A stretch of 64,000 nucleotides of DNA. Origin: Prunella strophiata. Its lineage: Eukaryota > Chordata > Aves > Passeriformes > Prunellidae. The position numbers and the translations under genes are program-made. Positions within the stretch are counted from its first letter, which is position 1. Every line of letters begins with the position of its first letter. Below are positions 40,171 to 51,990 of the stretch, piece by piece. The notes beneath the pieces are model-generated. The model had not been told where the DNA came from and did no database searches. It saw only the letters and a list, made by a program, of their open reading frames with translations. The stretch spans positions 6,302,144 through 6,366,143 of the forward strand of contig JAZBQD010000013.1 in the NCBI GenBank assembly GCA_036583965.1, read 5' to 3'.

Positions 40171-42239
40171 TTCAGCCTTCTGATTGTTTTTACATTCAGA
40201 GGCTCAGATTCAAGAGCCAGAGTGTAAAATAAATACCTGTAGCAGTGAAAATGCAGCATCACACTGGCCTGCTAGCAATCACATCAGCATAGCCAAGATA
40301 ATGCAAAGCAAGGGTGTTTACAGTGAGCTTGTGGTGAGCTTTTTTTTCTTTGGCTGCTTCCTATTTTTCTTGGTGATACCTCAGATCTTTATTATGGTAT
40401 TGTTGGCCCTAGTGCTCCTGTGGGTGAAGGTTGTGTCAGGCCTTCAAGGGTTGATTTTTTTTTTTTTTTCTATGTGGGTTATTTTTATCACTGCTCTTTA
40501 GAGAAAAAAAAGAAATAACTCCAGGCTGAAACGTGCCAGCTCCTGGGTGTTACCAGGATGAAACCATGCTTTTCATCTATGGAAAACAGGAATGAAAGGA
40601 GCCAGGAGATGGACATCCGGGTTCTGTGCTTTCATGGTCCTGCTGTTTGCAGGAAGCTTGGTGGGAAGAGCCAAGTCCTGGGAAGGAACCATGTGAGTTG
40701 AGGCCTCACAAACCTGCCTTTGGTGGGAGCCAAAAGGGGATCTCCTCACCACACTGACAAGGTGACCCTGCAATTAAGCACTCCTCAGTTGGAGGAATTT
40801 CTGCTGCACTTGTCCCTGCATAATGTGAGAATGTCACTCAGCTGCAATTTCACCCATGAAGAGACAAAGGGCAAAATCATCTTTGATGACATCAAATTGT
40901 GTTCGGAAAACCAAAGCTATTCTGAGATGGGTGGAACTTTCCTATGCTGAAGTAGTCCTTTTCTGGGCACAAAAATGGATCACAGTCCTGTGAGTCTGTA
41001 AAACAGCCCCTGCATGAACCTTGTCCCTGGGAGTCCCTCTGCTTACCCCACGTTGCTCCGGTTGAGTTCTCCTCTACTGACCATTGCACAAAAGCAGATT
41101 TTTGCTTTACTGCCAGAAAGGCACTGGGGTTATTTACCAGCTCAGAGCTGGGGCCTTTGCCAGTCCTGGTGGACCATTTCGCATCAGGAATGAAGATCTA
41201 TCTTGCCACTGATGTCTTCTCCAGCACTGATCTGTAAGAGCACCTGATTTTACCTGTCAGGCTGAAATCACTTCTTCCCACACAAAACAGATGTGAGGGC
41301 CATGTGCCAGCGTGGAGGGACTCTGGGTGACTTGTGGCAGAATCAGTGCATGTGTAACCCTCTGGCTGCCTCTGTCCCACAGCAAGGGGCTCTGGGGCAG
41401 CCCCCTGGGGAACAGTAGCAGTGGCTCTGCTGAGCTTTCTTTCTTCAAGAGCCCACTGTGCTTTTTGCACACTAGATAAAATACTGCTGCTGGTAAAGGT
41501 ATCTGAGAGCATAAGAGAATGTAGAATTTGGCTCAGTTAGAGGAATATATTACTGGCATTTGCATTTTCCATGTTTTCTTACTAAAACAAATCTCTGGTC
41601 TAACAAAAGGATGAGAATTCAGATAGGTGGCTCTATGTCCCTGGTAAAAAGAGGTGGTTACATGTATGCACCCCTTGACTGCAATGCAAGGCTGAGTGGG
41701 TAACCTGTCCAGGCAGGCTAATACCTTGACAGCTCTATTTTAATGGCTGAGATCAAATTTAAGTCTGCAATTCAAAAGCACACACAAAATCATAAACCCA
41801 AACTGTGTCTACAAAAGAACTTGTCCCCACCATCATGCTGATATTGTGGCTTTTAGTCTTTCTGAAGGTATAGAAACTCTGAAAACTGGAAGCACATCAA
41901 TCTCAATGAATGCATTATACAAGCCAGATTCCTGTTATCTTTAATAAGGGATTATTTTTGTTAGCCAGGCAGTAGAGTTATCGGATAGAAAAATGGAAGT
42001 ATTTTCCTCTGGTGGGTCCCAGAACGCCACCCTCCAGGAACAGCTCCCCCCTCTCCAAGCTCCATCCCTGAGATCGTCCTCCGCTGTGCATACACTTTTC
42101 ATGGGTGAGGAAGATTTTGTTGAGTTTTTGGGTAATGGATCCTCTATGCTCACTTGCTCTCTGTTTGGATTGTGAAGGAGCCCTTCTAGCAAAGCAGTAT
42201 TCAGTGGTGGTCTCCAGGAAAAGGCATTTCTTGCATTAA
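40171..42239. other. Gene-free sequence
   Basis: Unique CpG-poor DNA apart from the poly(T) run. No gene or repeat was recognised. Confidence 0.5.
40454..40470 (+). repeat. Poly(T) run
   Basis: A run of about 17 T with no retrotransposon body recognised on either side. Confidence 0.85.
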
Positions 42240-42480
42240 AAACAATAAAAGGCCCAATGTTTTACAGACAGATGTCCATCAACAGCTGGCTCTGGAGTGG
42301 GAAGAGAACACCGGATCTTCTCCATCGTCACAGCGCTGGGGCTCTGCATATCCACTTGTTTATTTAACAAGCTACATTATTAAACTGGACCTTGGATTGT
42401 GAGTGGAAGCTCAACCCCCTGAAAAGCCACACAGACGCTTTGATCTGCTATAAAGACCTACTTGAGAGACTGTGCACTTT
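42240..42480. promoter_or_regulatory. Candidate FOX/TCF enhancer about 21 kb upstream of TBX1
   Basis: A perfect 6-bp inverted repeat, CTTGTT-TATTT-AACAAG (42355-42371), contains the forkhead site TGTTTATTT. Nearby are CTTTGATC (42438-42445, a TCF/LEF consensus), CAACAGCTGG (E-box), ACATTATTAAA and GCTATAAAG. Forkhead proteins are known to drive TBX1 through upstream sites in mouse. Whether this is such a site is inference. Confidence 0.33.
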
Positions 42481-43020
42481 ACTAGTGCTGCAGGGTAAGG
42501 AAAAGGGCCAAGTCTGTATTTCACCAGCTTTTCCTAAGCTGGGCCATTGACACAGCTTGTCTTTGGCTCAGATGTCATTGGACTTGGTCTCATTTGCAGA
42601 CTTAGCCATGTCAGAATCACGTCGTGGGGGCAGCGTGCTCTGAATACCATGGGCACCCAGACCAGTGTCACCGTCCCAGATCAGGCACTGCAGGCAGTGC
42701 TTCGGGCAACAGCAGCCCCTTACCCAGCCTTGCAAATCCCACTTGCACTTGGCTTTGAGCCTTTCTCTGTCCCTCTGCTCTCCCACCAGCCAGGCACTGG
42801 TTCAAGCTGTACCAAAACCCAGGAAGGCTCCTGGGGCTCCCAGTGTGCAGGCAGCAGTGGCTCCTGCCATGGGTACCTGGGCTTGGGCGGCCGTGTGCCA
42901 CGGATACGTCAGTCCTGGTCACAGCAGCAGCTGCCCCCTAACTTTGTCACAGCAGCTGTTTCCCAGGACATGGCAACAGTTCCAGCTAGGAAGGGAACAT
43001 TTTATCCAGCTGAGACTGGC

Positions 43021-43130
43021 CAGCAGTTTAAATGGGGAAATGTAATTACCCACACTTCAATTTGGCCTTCAAATGGAATCTGATGTCCGTGGTGAATACC
43101 CACCGAGCCTGTTGGAGGCAGTGCAAACAC
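43021..43130. promoter_or_regulatory. Candidate homeodomain/NKX2 element
   Basis: TAATTA (43043-43048) and CACTTCA (43053-43059, the reverse of the NKX2 site TGAAGTG) lie in an A+T-rich conserved-looking patch. NKX2-type factors act in pharyngeal and cardiac fields where TBX1 works. Low confidence. Confidence 0.2.
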
Positions 43131-46100
43131 TTGAGATGAAGAGTCACATGTCCCAAGATGCCCTGACAATTCTAGGCAGAAGTTAAACAGAGACTTTCAG
43201 AAATACACTGAAAATCTGTCAATATCCCACATTGTACCTATTCTCCTATCATCTGCAGGGAGAGTCTTGTGGGGAAAACACTGGGGGCTGTGATGAACCT
43301 GCCCTGGGACAGTTACACCCCACATAAAACCAGCATAAGAGCCTTTATTTGGGGCCTCAGATTATTCCCACAAAGTCTTATTTTCTTCAGCCACAGCCAG
43401 TATTGCTTTTTTATTGCTTTTATTATTCCCCTGGATTTCTTTTAATTAAAAAACTCTCTAAGTAAAGCTGGGGACAGCTGAGCAGCTCTTTGCCATACCC
43501 TCCCTGCCAAACTCCTGCTCACAGGGACACAGTGCATCGCTCCCCAAAACTACTAAGCTTTTCCTACTAGATATGACAGTAAAACCAGAACCCTTCCCTG
43601 ATGCTCTGTACATGCTGGAGGTCAAATTTGTCTGGGTCAGCCCCCCACAGACTCTGTGAATACCTGCTGGATGCCTGCTGAACTTGCTAAGCCAAAAACC
43701 TGCTCTCAGTGACAGCAGCACCCGGCCCAGCCTGCTGCCCTTGCCAGGGCAGGCTGTTCCCCCTGGAATCTGACACTTAGATTTGATAGCATCAGTTTGG
43801 CCACCTGCAAAAGCTCCACTCTCTCCACAAACTGGATAAATCAGGCTGATGCCCAGGCTGCCACAGGGACTCAGAGGTGCTTTGCAGCAACCTTGGGTCT
43901 TAGACAAAAGATTTTGCAAGGACTCAGATTTTTCAGTAAAGGAGCCCAAAGCTGATTCAGGTGCCATGCAAAAGGCAAGGTCTGGACAAGCCATAGAGGA
44001 AACCTGTCACGTGCCAAGATCTCCTCTCTTTGCAACAAGAGGGAGCTGCAGTAAGAGCTGAGCCTGTTCTTCCTGCCTCTACTCATCTGTAGAGCTCTTG
44101 CCTCTTCTGGCACAGCACAGTGCTTCACCTCAGAGCAGACAAAACTCTTGTAGGTTCATTACAGCATGAAATTTCTAAACCTGACATTGAAAAAGAAATG
44201 CTCTCAACACAGGAACACCAAGAAAAGAAGTTTCTGTGGATTATTTTGCAATCTCTGTATACTCTGATTGTTTCAAAGAGGTTTTACATTTAATTTTTTT
44301 CTACTTAGCCAATTTATTCTTTGCCCATGTTTTCAAGAAGTCTAAAACCACTACAGCAAAACCCAGACACTGGGCTGAAAATGTGATATTCCCAAAGCTG
44401 TTGTGTAGTCCTAGGTATTTTGGATTCTAGTCCTGACACAAGTAACAAAAACAAACACTTGGAACACATATGTAATTTTAACTAGAAGCCAATCAAAGTT
44501 TTAGGTCTGTAAACAGCATACATATTATTTATACTTGACTAACTTGTGTTTCAGAGGAACCTAAAACTTTTTGTTGTGTGTTCACTAAGGTTGTCATTTC
44601 AGGCTGGCCACAAAAAGCTCTGCTGAAGAAAGCAAATGGAAAATAGGAAATTCAGACTCTGATAGTGCAGAATAATTCATGTAGGCAGAATAAATCTGAT
44701 AGGCAGAATAATTCAGCATTGCATACAGTGGTTGAGCCCAAAGTTAATCCTATTGCTGAAGGAAAGACTGCTGTACTGGAAAGGTTGCACAGGACAATTC
44801 ACTTTATTGGATTAACTTTGTGTGTGAAGAGCCTAGACCTGCACTGCACTTCCTTACGGTCCTGTATTTCTCTTTCTGTAGTTTTATTCTTGATGAATAA
44901 CCCTCAGAATATATTTGCTCTATTGAGCAGCAGGCACTTGGCACTGTTTCACCCCCCACAGCTCCTTTCTGCTGGCAGCAGGGACTTGGAGAGCTGCTCA
45001 GAGTGACAGGACTGGTCCCAGGACGTGCTGCAGCACTGAGCAGGACAGCCTTAAGGGGAAAGGAGCTTCCCCATAGCAAAGGGCTGAGAATGGACATGGG
45101 ATCTGGCACCATCAACACACCTTCCCTCCCATCAGCTCAGCTGCTTTTCACACTTCTACCTGCACCTGGAGTTAATGCACTTCAGCTGGACACTGGAGAA
45201 ATGCAGCTTCTTGGTTGGTGCTTCCAGAACAGACTTAGCATAAATCCCACCAAGATTCAGGGAGAAATGCACTCTTGGTGCATTTTCAAGAGAGTGCAAG
45301 CATTTTGGCAGCCTGCATCACATCTGCAGAAGTGTGTAAGCATTCCTATTAAATGCAGATAGTGCCTGGTGAAACTAGTAAACCAGTCAGCAGGTCAGGA
45401 TCAGTGTTGCCCTGATTTATTAATTTTCACTGGTCTTTCTTGTCTCTCTCTCCATCACCAGCCAGTGTCTGGATACTTTCAGATGGCAAACATGTGGGTA
45501 CTCAGCAAACATGCACTTAAATACTTTCTCACCTTTGAAAATGGGGCTCCATCTCCTAAATCACCATGGTCCTGTTGGGAAGTAACCCATCCTGTCTCCT
45601 AAGCAGAGCCCCTGAGTCTGCATGGAAATCAGTGCAGCTTCACTGAATCCTGACAGCATCAGCACATCCATCCTGTCCCACACCATAAGCAAATTAATTA
45701 TCATCCCTTCTGCTGTAAAGCATTTAATGTCACAGCCAGACCCATGGATCTATAGGTGTTTATCACTGCATGCTCTCTGCACACTGTTCTCTCTCCTGTT
45801 TCTGTACCTCTAAGGAGCTCCACCTGAGAGAGCCCTGGGGTGCCCATCCCTGCTGGGAGATGGGTTTGTGGCTTTCCCCAGAGGCTGAACCAGTAATTGG
45901 GAAATGGTTTGGGCTTGGCCTCCTGACAGAGTCACATTTCCATCAGCAGACCCAGGCTGCTGTGGACTCATCGAAGCTTCAGGCAGAATTTCCCTGTGCT
46001 GCTCAGCTCTCACATAGCAGAGTGATACCACACAGGGGTGCTAAAACTTCTTCTATGAAACATCTTCTTCCAAATCCCATTGTTGAGCTGTGGGAAACTG

Positions 46101-46919
46101 CCCTTTTGTCTGCAGGGCAGAGCCAGCAAAGCCATTCTGGGGAGGCTCTCTCTGACCACCCAGGGGCCTGCCATAGCTTCTGATCTGCAAAATTATCTGA
46201 TACCTCTTAGACCACAAAAGTAGAAATAAGATGATTAGTGGAGAGGAGTGGGATGAAGCAGGCTTAAAAGAAATGGAAGGAAATTTTCTGTTTATAGAGA
46301 GATAGGATATTTTTTTAAAGAGATGCACACTGTCTCCAACTTGCTTTTCTCATGAAGCCATGGTTACTTGATGGGTTAGAGATCTGTTTGGATAAAAGAA
46401 AACTTAAGTCAGTTGAACCACTTGTGAATAAAGCAGATCTTGTGCAGTTGTTTCAGAGGACAAGCTCAAGCCAGAAGATTTTCCTATCTTAGACCACTAA
46501 TAATCAAACAGCAAGTGCTCTCTGGTTGTGAATAAGCCAGTTTACAAGATTGAATATACAATATGTAGAATGAATTTCACTATATTATGGCTCAGGGATT
46601 TTTTTTATGTGGGTCCCTTACTGTGTAGGGCTTTATACTTCATTACCTTAAGGGTGAATTCACCTCCTCATGGTTGTCACCAGCTAGGGGGACTGTGTCA
46701 CCCACTGAGATGCTTGTGCTTGCTGCCACAAAAGGACCAATGTGTTTTTCCAACAGCAAGGAGTGACACCTTGATCACTCCAGCCCCAGGGTCCCAGCCC
46801 CTGGCTTTGCTGGGAGACAGGCTGGCCCTGGAGGCCACTTGGCAGCTGACCACTGCCCAAGCAGTGACACCAGCCCTGGCAATGGCTACAGTCATAGACA
46901 AATAGTCATAAATAAGCAG
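43131..46919. other. Gene-free sequence with a small tandem repeat
   Basis: Unique DNA apart from the tandem GGCAGAATAA units at 44661-44717. No gene was recognised. Confidence 0.5.
44661..44717 (+). repeat. Three imperfect ~18-bp units (GGCAGAATAAttca type)
   Basis: Three successive copies of a (T/G)GCAGAATAA(T/A) word occur with a spacing of about 18-20 bp. Confidence 0.75.
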
Positions 46920-47110
46920 CAAAGCACCGTGGCTTGACAAGCCTTAGGCATCCCCAGTGGTTTGTAATGGGATATGGAGGTTTTCACCTCCTGGTCTCTG
47001 GTTCACATTTCAAATCCAGCCCTGCTTCGAAGTGACCAGAGGTCATTGCCAGGCTCAGTCGCCCGTGTGAAGACATAAATGGCCTCATTTCTCTAATTCC
47101 TCAAGCAAGG
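46920..47110. promoter_or_regulatory. Candidate element with T-box and nuclear-receptor half-sites
   Basis: GTGTGA (47065-47070) is a T-box half-site core. AGGTCA (47040-47045) is a perfect nuclear-receptor half-site, everted next to TGACCA (47033-47038). Several CpGs (near 47028 and 47060) stand out in CpG-poor DNA. Retinoic acid is reported to lower TBX1 expression in birds, so a receptor site is of interest, but the arrangement is not a standard DR5. Confidence 0.22.
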
Positions 47111-47929
47111 CTGGGGGGAGGACTGGATTTGTTTGGTTTTATGGTCCTGATGGAACAGCCCTACAGCAAGGCTATCTGCATTCCTCTGTCCAGTCCCCAT
47201 CCTGGCTGTGTGTGGAGCCCCTGTGTGGTGCCAGTGTGAGGCTCTGCACCTCACCCCAGCCCAAGATGCACAGAGGGTCTGGCCTTGCTCTAACTGAATC
47301 TTGCACCTCATTTTGATTTTTCCATCTATAAAGCTAAGCAAAAGTGTGCATTCTCCTGTACAGGGCCTGGTAGGTTTGCACAGGTTTCTGCAAGTGTGAA
47401 ACTCCACTAATTAAGCACAGATCCTCAGCCCTGTCACCAGAGTTTGGTCTTGGTCTCTGCAGCCCAGATGTCAGGAAGGGCAGCAAATGGGTCCTTCTAA
47501 TCAAACTCAGCATAAAAGGCAATTGCAGCAGTGCAGCCCCCTTGCCAGGTGCACCCTTACCCCCTGGGTAGTCCTGGGGAGCTTGGGCATGGACCATATC
47601 AGCTTTAATTTCTTTAGTGACATCTCTCTTCCCCACAAGCTGGGACCAGAGAAAGAGCACCTATGACTCCTGTTCTTCCCCTGCTTTGCTCTGCTGGCAG
47701 GGAGGTGGCTGGGCCTGAGCTGTCCCCTGCACCCTTGCAGGATCACAGTGCTGGTGCTCACATCTTACACCAGACCTTTGTAGTGTCCCCTCCAGCCCAT
47801 GCATTTCTCATACAATTCAGTGGGGTATAGGTTTTGTTTTCTCTTTGTAACAATCACCAGAGGGGCTCAGGGCTGACACACAGACCTGCACAGGTTTGCA
47901 GATTGTTCTGGATTCCCAGGCACAGAGGT

Positions 47930-48075
47930 GTTTTATAAATATCCCCTATTATTACAGAGCTCTATTAATAACTGCCTTGGGGAACAATGGGAGCACGTAA
48001 CAGCTTTGGTCATCTGATGCCAACCAGCCGAGCCTCCTCGGGGCCCTGGGACATTCCCAGAAAAGTGTCTATTTG
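47930..48075. promoter_or_regulatory. Candidate SOX/homeodomain element
   Basis: AACAATG (47983-47989, SOX), TCTATTAATAAC and CTATTATTACAG lie in an A+T-rich patch that merges into a short GC-rich patch with CpGs. Motif-based, low confidence. Confidence 0.22.
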
Positions 48076-48919
48076 GGGAAGCACAGCATCTGCACACAAG
48101 CCCAGGGGATGCATGAGGCCCTGGAGGAGGACAGGCCAAGGTGTTTTCTCCTAGGAATGGGCTCTCTGGGAGCACAGATGCTCCTCAGTATCCTGGGCTT
48201 TCCCCACACCCAGCATGGGGATGTGTTGGGCCATAGACCTCTCCCTCACCCCTTTGTTAGGGATGTACAAGAGCTGTGACCCCAGGCATCTGCTTCTGCC
48301 TCTGCTCTCCCCCAGCTGTGCCAGATGGGCAGGGCAGGAAGGGAAGGAACGTGGCTTGTGGTAAATTTGGTTCTGCCCAGACACTCTTGTGGTTGCAGCT
48401 CTTGCAAAATTTGATGAATGTTCCCAGGGATGTGCCCTGGCCTTTGTCACAGTCTGCATCTACAGTAGAGGGTTGGGGATGAGAAAACTTTTGGGCAGCC
48501 TTGATGCTCAATTAAAAGGCATTTTGGGGAAGAGCTGGAAATTAAAGAGGCTAATGGAGTGACCAGAATGTGTCCTTCAGCAAGCCACAGCTCCTCACAC
48601 AGGCCAGAGGCAGGGAGCCCATTAGGGACCCTCTGCCAGCCCTAGCTGCTGCACATGCACTCCAAATGCCCAGGCAGAGGGAGACATTCCTCCTCATCAG
48701 CAGGGCTCCACAAAGGGTGAGGAGGAAAGTGAAATGAAGGAGCCCAACACTTGTTTCTCCAGGAGAGGCATGAGGGAGCCTCACTCCCACTGGCTGTTAT
48801 GGTCCCTGCTTGGGCTCCTGCCAGGTTCACCAGGGAAAATGGTACTGGGTTTTTTTCACATTGTTCCTGATGGCTGGGTACTTCCTGAGTCTTTCCAGTG
48901 AGGTGGGGAAGGGGAATGA

Positions 48920-49030
48920 GAGGAAAACGGAACCTTTTTTTATTTTCCTTCCTTTTGCAATATCTCTGTGATCACAAAAAGCCATATTGCAGCTAATTTT
49001 CCTGCCTCCGTTCACACGGGCATTTTGCAA
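48920..49030. promoter_or_regulatory. Candidate element with T-box half-site
   Basis: GCAATATCTC, GCCATATTGCAGCTAATTT and TTCACAC (49011-49017, T-box half-site) are packed in about 80 bp, with two CpGs in otherwise CpG-poor sequence. It lies about 15 kb upstream of TBX1. Confidence 0.2.
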
Positions 49031-51689
49031 GGGCACAGGAATTCCTCTGTGGGGGACATGGGCTCTTCTGATGCCTCCCCATGGTCCCTGAGCTGCCAGC
49101 TTCCCACTTTCCTGCACTCAGGAGCTCGGGATGCAGCACTGGGCCCCACATCCCACTTGCTGTGCTGGCCTGTGGTGGCAGAGGCAGAGGCAGGGAGAGG
49201 AAGCAGAAGCAAGTGCAGAGCCTGCAGCCCCAGGACCTCTGCAGAGGCTGAGGTGGGAATGCAGAGAGGCAGCAGAGGCTGAACCATAAGACTGTGACTT
49301 GCAGAGCATCAGGAAGGGCTGCCATCCCTGCAGGGCTGGGGAACAGGATAATGCTGAGAACTACCATAACTCACCAGACACCACTTGCAGCTGCTGTAGC
49401 TGCAGATCTCCTGTTTTCATAAACTCTGCACTAATCTACCCAGCTAAAGACAGACACCTAAAAATGGGAAGTAAAGGTTGCAGAATTCTGTGCTCTCTAT
49501 TCAGGACTGAGTCACTCAGCAGCTGAATAAAGAAGTTGCAGAGCTCAGCAGGTACCCAAGGGGACTTTCTGTGTGTGATATAAAGATGAAAAGTCTCTCA
49601 GTTCATCACTTCTGAAAAAACAGATATTTTGCTTAAGCTGAATATTTGTAGGGCCTCAGTGGAAGTGCAACCCTACCCTTGGTGCAGGCAGGATGCAGCA
49701 TGGGTGCTCTTGCTCCCAGGACAGTGTGACCATGGTAGTTCCCTCTTGCCATGCTGTAGTTTGCCAGTGAGGGAAAGCCAGTGACCCCTAGGTTGTTTCT
49801 GCAGGTCTGGGGTGGGAACAGATGTTCTTGCACCAAGCATGATCAGCGCCCTGAGCTAAGCAAGGGGACCCAGCTTCAAGAATCCACGACTCCCTAATTC
49901 CCTTCTGGTTCAGCTTTCACTTGCTTTTCCTTAGTAAGGACATTCTTTTTCTGTTTATCAACTGCAAAGCTGGGGAAACCTAATGCCAGTATTAAGAAAA
50001 ATACTTTTCAAATTATCCTTTAGTTCCAACAGCTTAATGTCCTTACATATGCTTAGTGTGGAGTTTCAGCCTCATCTGTCTGCAGTGGGACAGCCCTGGC
50101 TGGGAGCAGCAAGACCCCTTTCATGTCAATGTGTCAGTCCCCCAGCCTGCTGTGGGGAGAAGAGGCCACATGGAGCATCAGGCCCCCCAGGAGGAGCCTC
50201 CTGAGAAGGGCTAGTTGGGTTTTTAAGGTTGTATCTCCCTATTCTGGAACAAATGCAATGGATGGAGTTATCCTTCTTTCACCATGGGTGGTGCTGAGAG
50301 TCTGGCAGCAGGACCTGTTGGCCATGACTTCAGTGTGGTCATGGTGTGCCTCATGCTGTGTGCACAGCACCAAGTGCAGGAAAGTCTGACCTATGGCACA
50401 AGCCTGGCAGTTCTGTGCTTGCCTGGGTGGAGGCTCTGCCATTGTCCCTCAGAGGTGGGAATGGGAGAACGTGCCAGATGAGCCCACTGAGAGCAGAGTG
50501 GACAAGGCAAGGACATGCAGGGGGTCTGTGTGGGGACAGAAAGTCCTTTCAGAGAGGCAGGAGCAAGGCTGTAAAGGGAATCTACTGCTCAGCCCTTCCT
50601 ACCTACCCATGCCACTGGAGCCCAGAGGAAAGCAGCCATAAGCCCATGGGGAGGGCAGGCAGCTTGTCAGGTGCTTTTCCAGTTGCAGTGGGTAGAACTC
50701 CCCCCTCACCACCCACACCACCCCACCTGTGCTGCTCCTCTGCATCACCATCAGGCTGTTCTGCTGCCTTACCCAGAGTTTTCTGGGTGAAGGAATGTGT
50801 CACCCCAAAGAGGGGCTGCCCTCCACCCCTTCTCCACTCCTCCTCCTGCCCCCTCCTGCTCCACAAATAAACAGGGAGGTGCTGACAGCTGCCAGGTTTG
50901 GCCAGAAGACTTTTGACAGAAAATTGAAGCCCCTGCTGTGAGGAGGGCGAACTGGGGGGGCTGTGTGCTTGCAGAGCAGCCAGGAGTGTGGCCAGGCTGA
51001 GGAGGCTGCATTTTTAAAGAAAAGTCAAATACTAGTCTGACACTCACCTGAGCAGGAGAAGCTGGGAAAGCCCAGCCCAACATTTCCTTTTCTCTTTTTG
51101 TTTTTTTTTTCCCCCTGAAGTAACTCACACATAACATCTGGCATTCATCTTCTCTTTCCTTCACATGCACGGCAGAAACCCTGGTGTGAGTCATGTCCAT
51201 TTAAATATGGAAGCACATCATAAAACCTAATGGAGAGTCCAAGAGGTGAGCTTTTATGTGGCTAAGACTCGTAGAGAGGTCAAGATTGTTTGGTTTAAAC
51301 ATGGGGGGTCATTCTGCACATGAAGGTGGTCCTCTAAACCTTTGGAAAGCCTTGTTTGCTCAGCACGAGGGCTCAGCACAGCATCCCGTGGTTTCAGTGT
51401 CAGGCTCCTGACAGCTCCACAGCACTCCCTGCCTCAGGGGAGGGGAAACACGGGGTGTGGGCAGTATCCCACTGCCATGGGCAGCCCACAGCGTTGTGCA
51501 GGGGTCCCCAGCCAGCAGCAGAAGTGGGAATTGGGCTGCAGTGGTGATGGGAGTTTGGGATTGTCACCTTGCTCGCAGCAAAAGGTAGCAATGATCACAC
51601 TGCCGGTCTCACAAGGCCAGGGGAGCTTGGCATTCACCCCATCGCCTGTAAAACCTGACATGTTTTATGGGACAGGGAAGAGGAGGAGT
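49031..51689. other. Gene-free sequence
   Basis: Moderately GC-rich unique DNA with many overlapping short frames on both strands and pyrimidine-rich runs (for example near 51090). No gene or repeat family was recognised. Confidence 0.5.
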
Positions 51690-51990
51690 GTTAACAATTC
51701 ATTTGTCCTTGTTAAACTCTCTTTTTGTTTTATGGACTCTGAAATCATTTTTGGTGACCATTTATTACTACTTTATTGTTTTGTTTATTGTGACTAAGCA
51801 CGAAATAAAACAACCCCTCTGCTCAGGACTAGCATAAAGGCACTGTTTGATCTCCAGATTCATTTGCCTGATGTACATTTGCTTGAGCCAAAACAAGGCA
51901 TCTGCAGCCCGTCTGGGGTCAGACAGTGTCTGCCTCTCCCTGGTCTTGTCCCAGTGACTACAGCAGCCATGGGCATGAGTGAGTCCTGAG
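51690..51990. promoter_or_regulatory. Candidate forkhead-responsive TBX1 enhancer about 12 kb upstream
   Basis: TATTGTTTTGTTTATTG at 51774-51790 overlaps two SOX/FOX-type words, including the strong forkhead match TGTTTAT (51782-51788). TGTTTTATGG and CATTTATTAC words lie within 60 bp. The position is close to that of the forkhead- and Sonic-hedgehog-responsive mouse Tbx1 enhancer, which I recall at roughly 12-13 kb upstream. Equivalence is inference and needs alignment. Confidence 0.35.
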
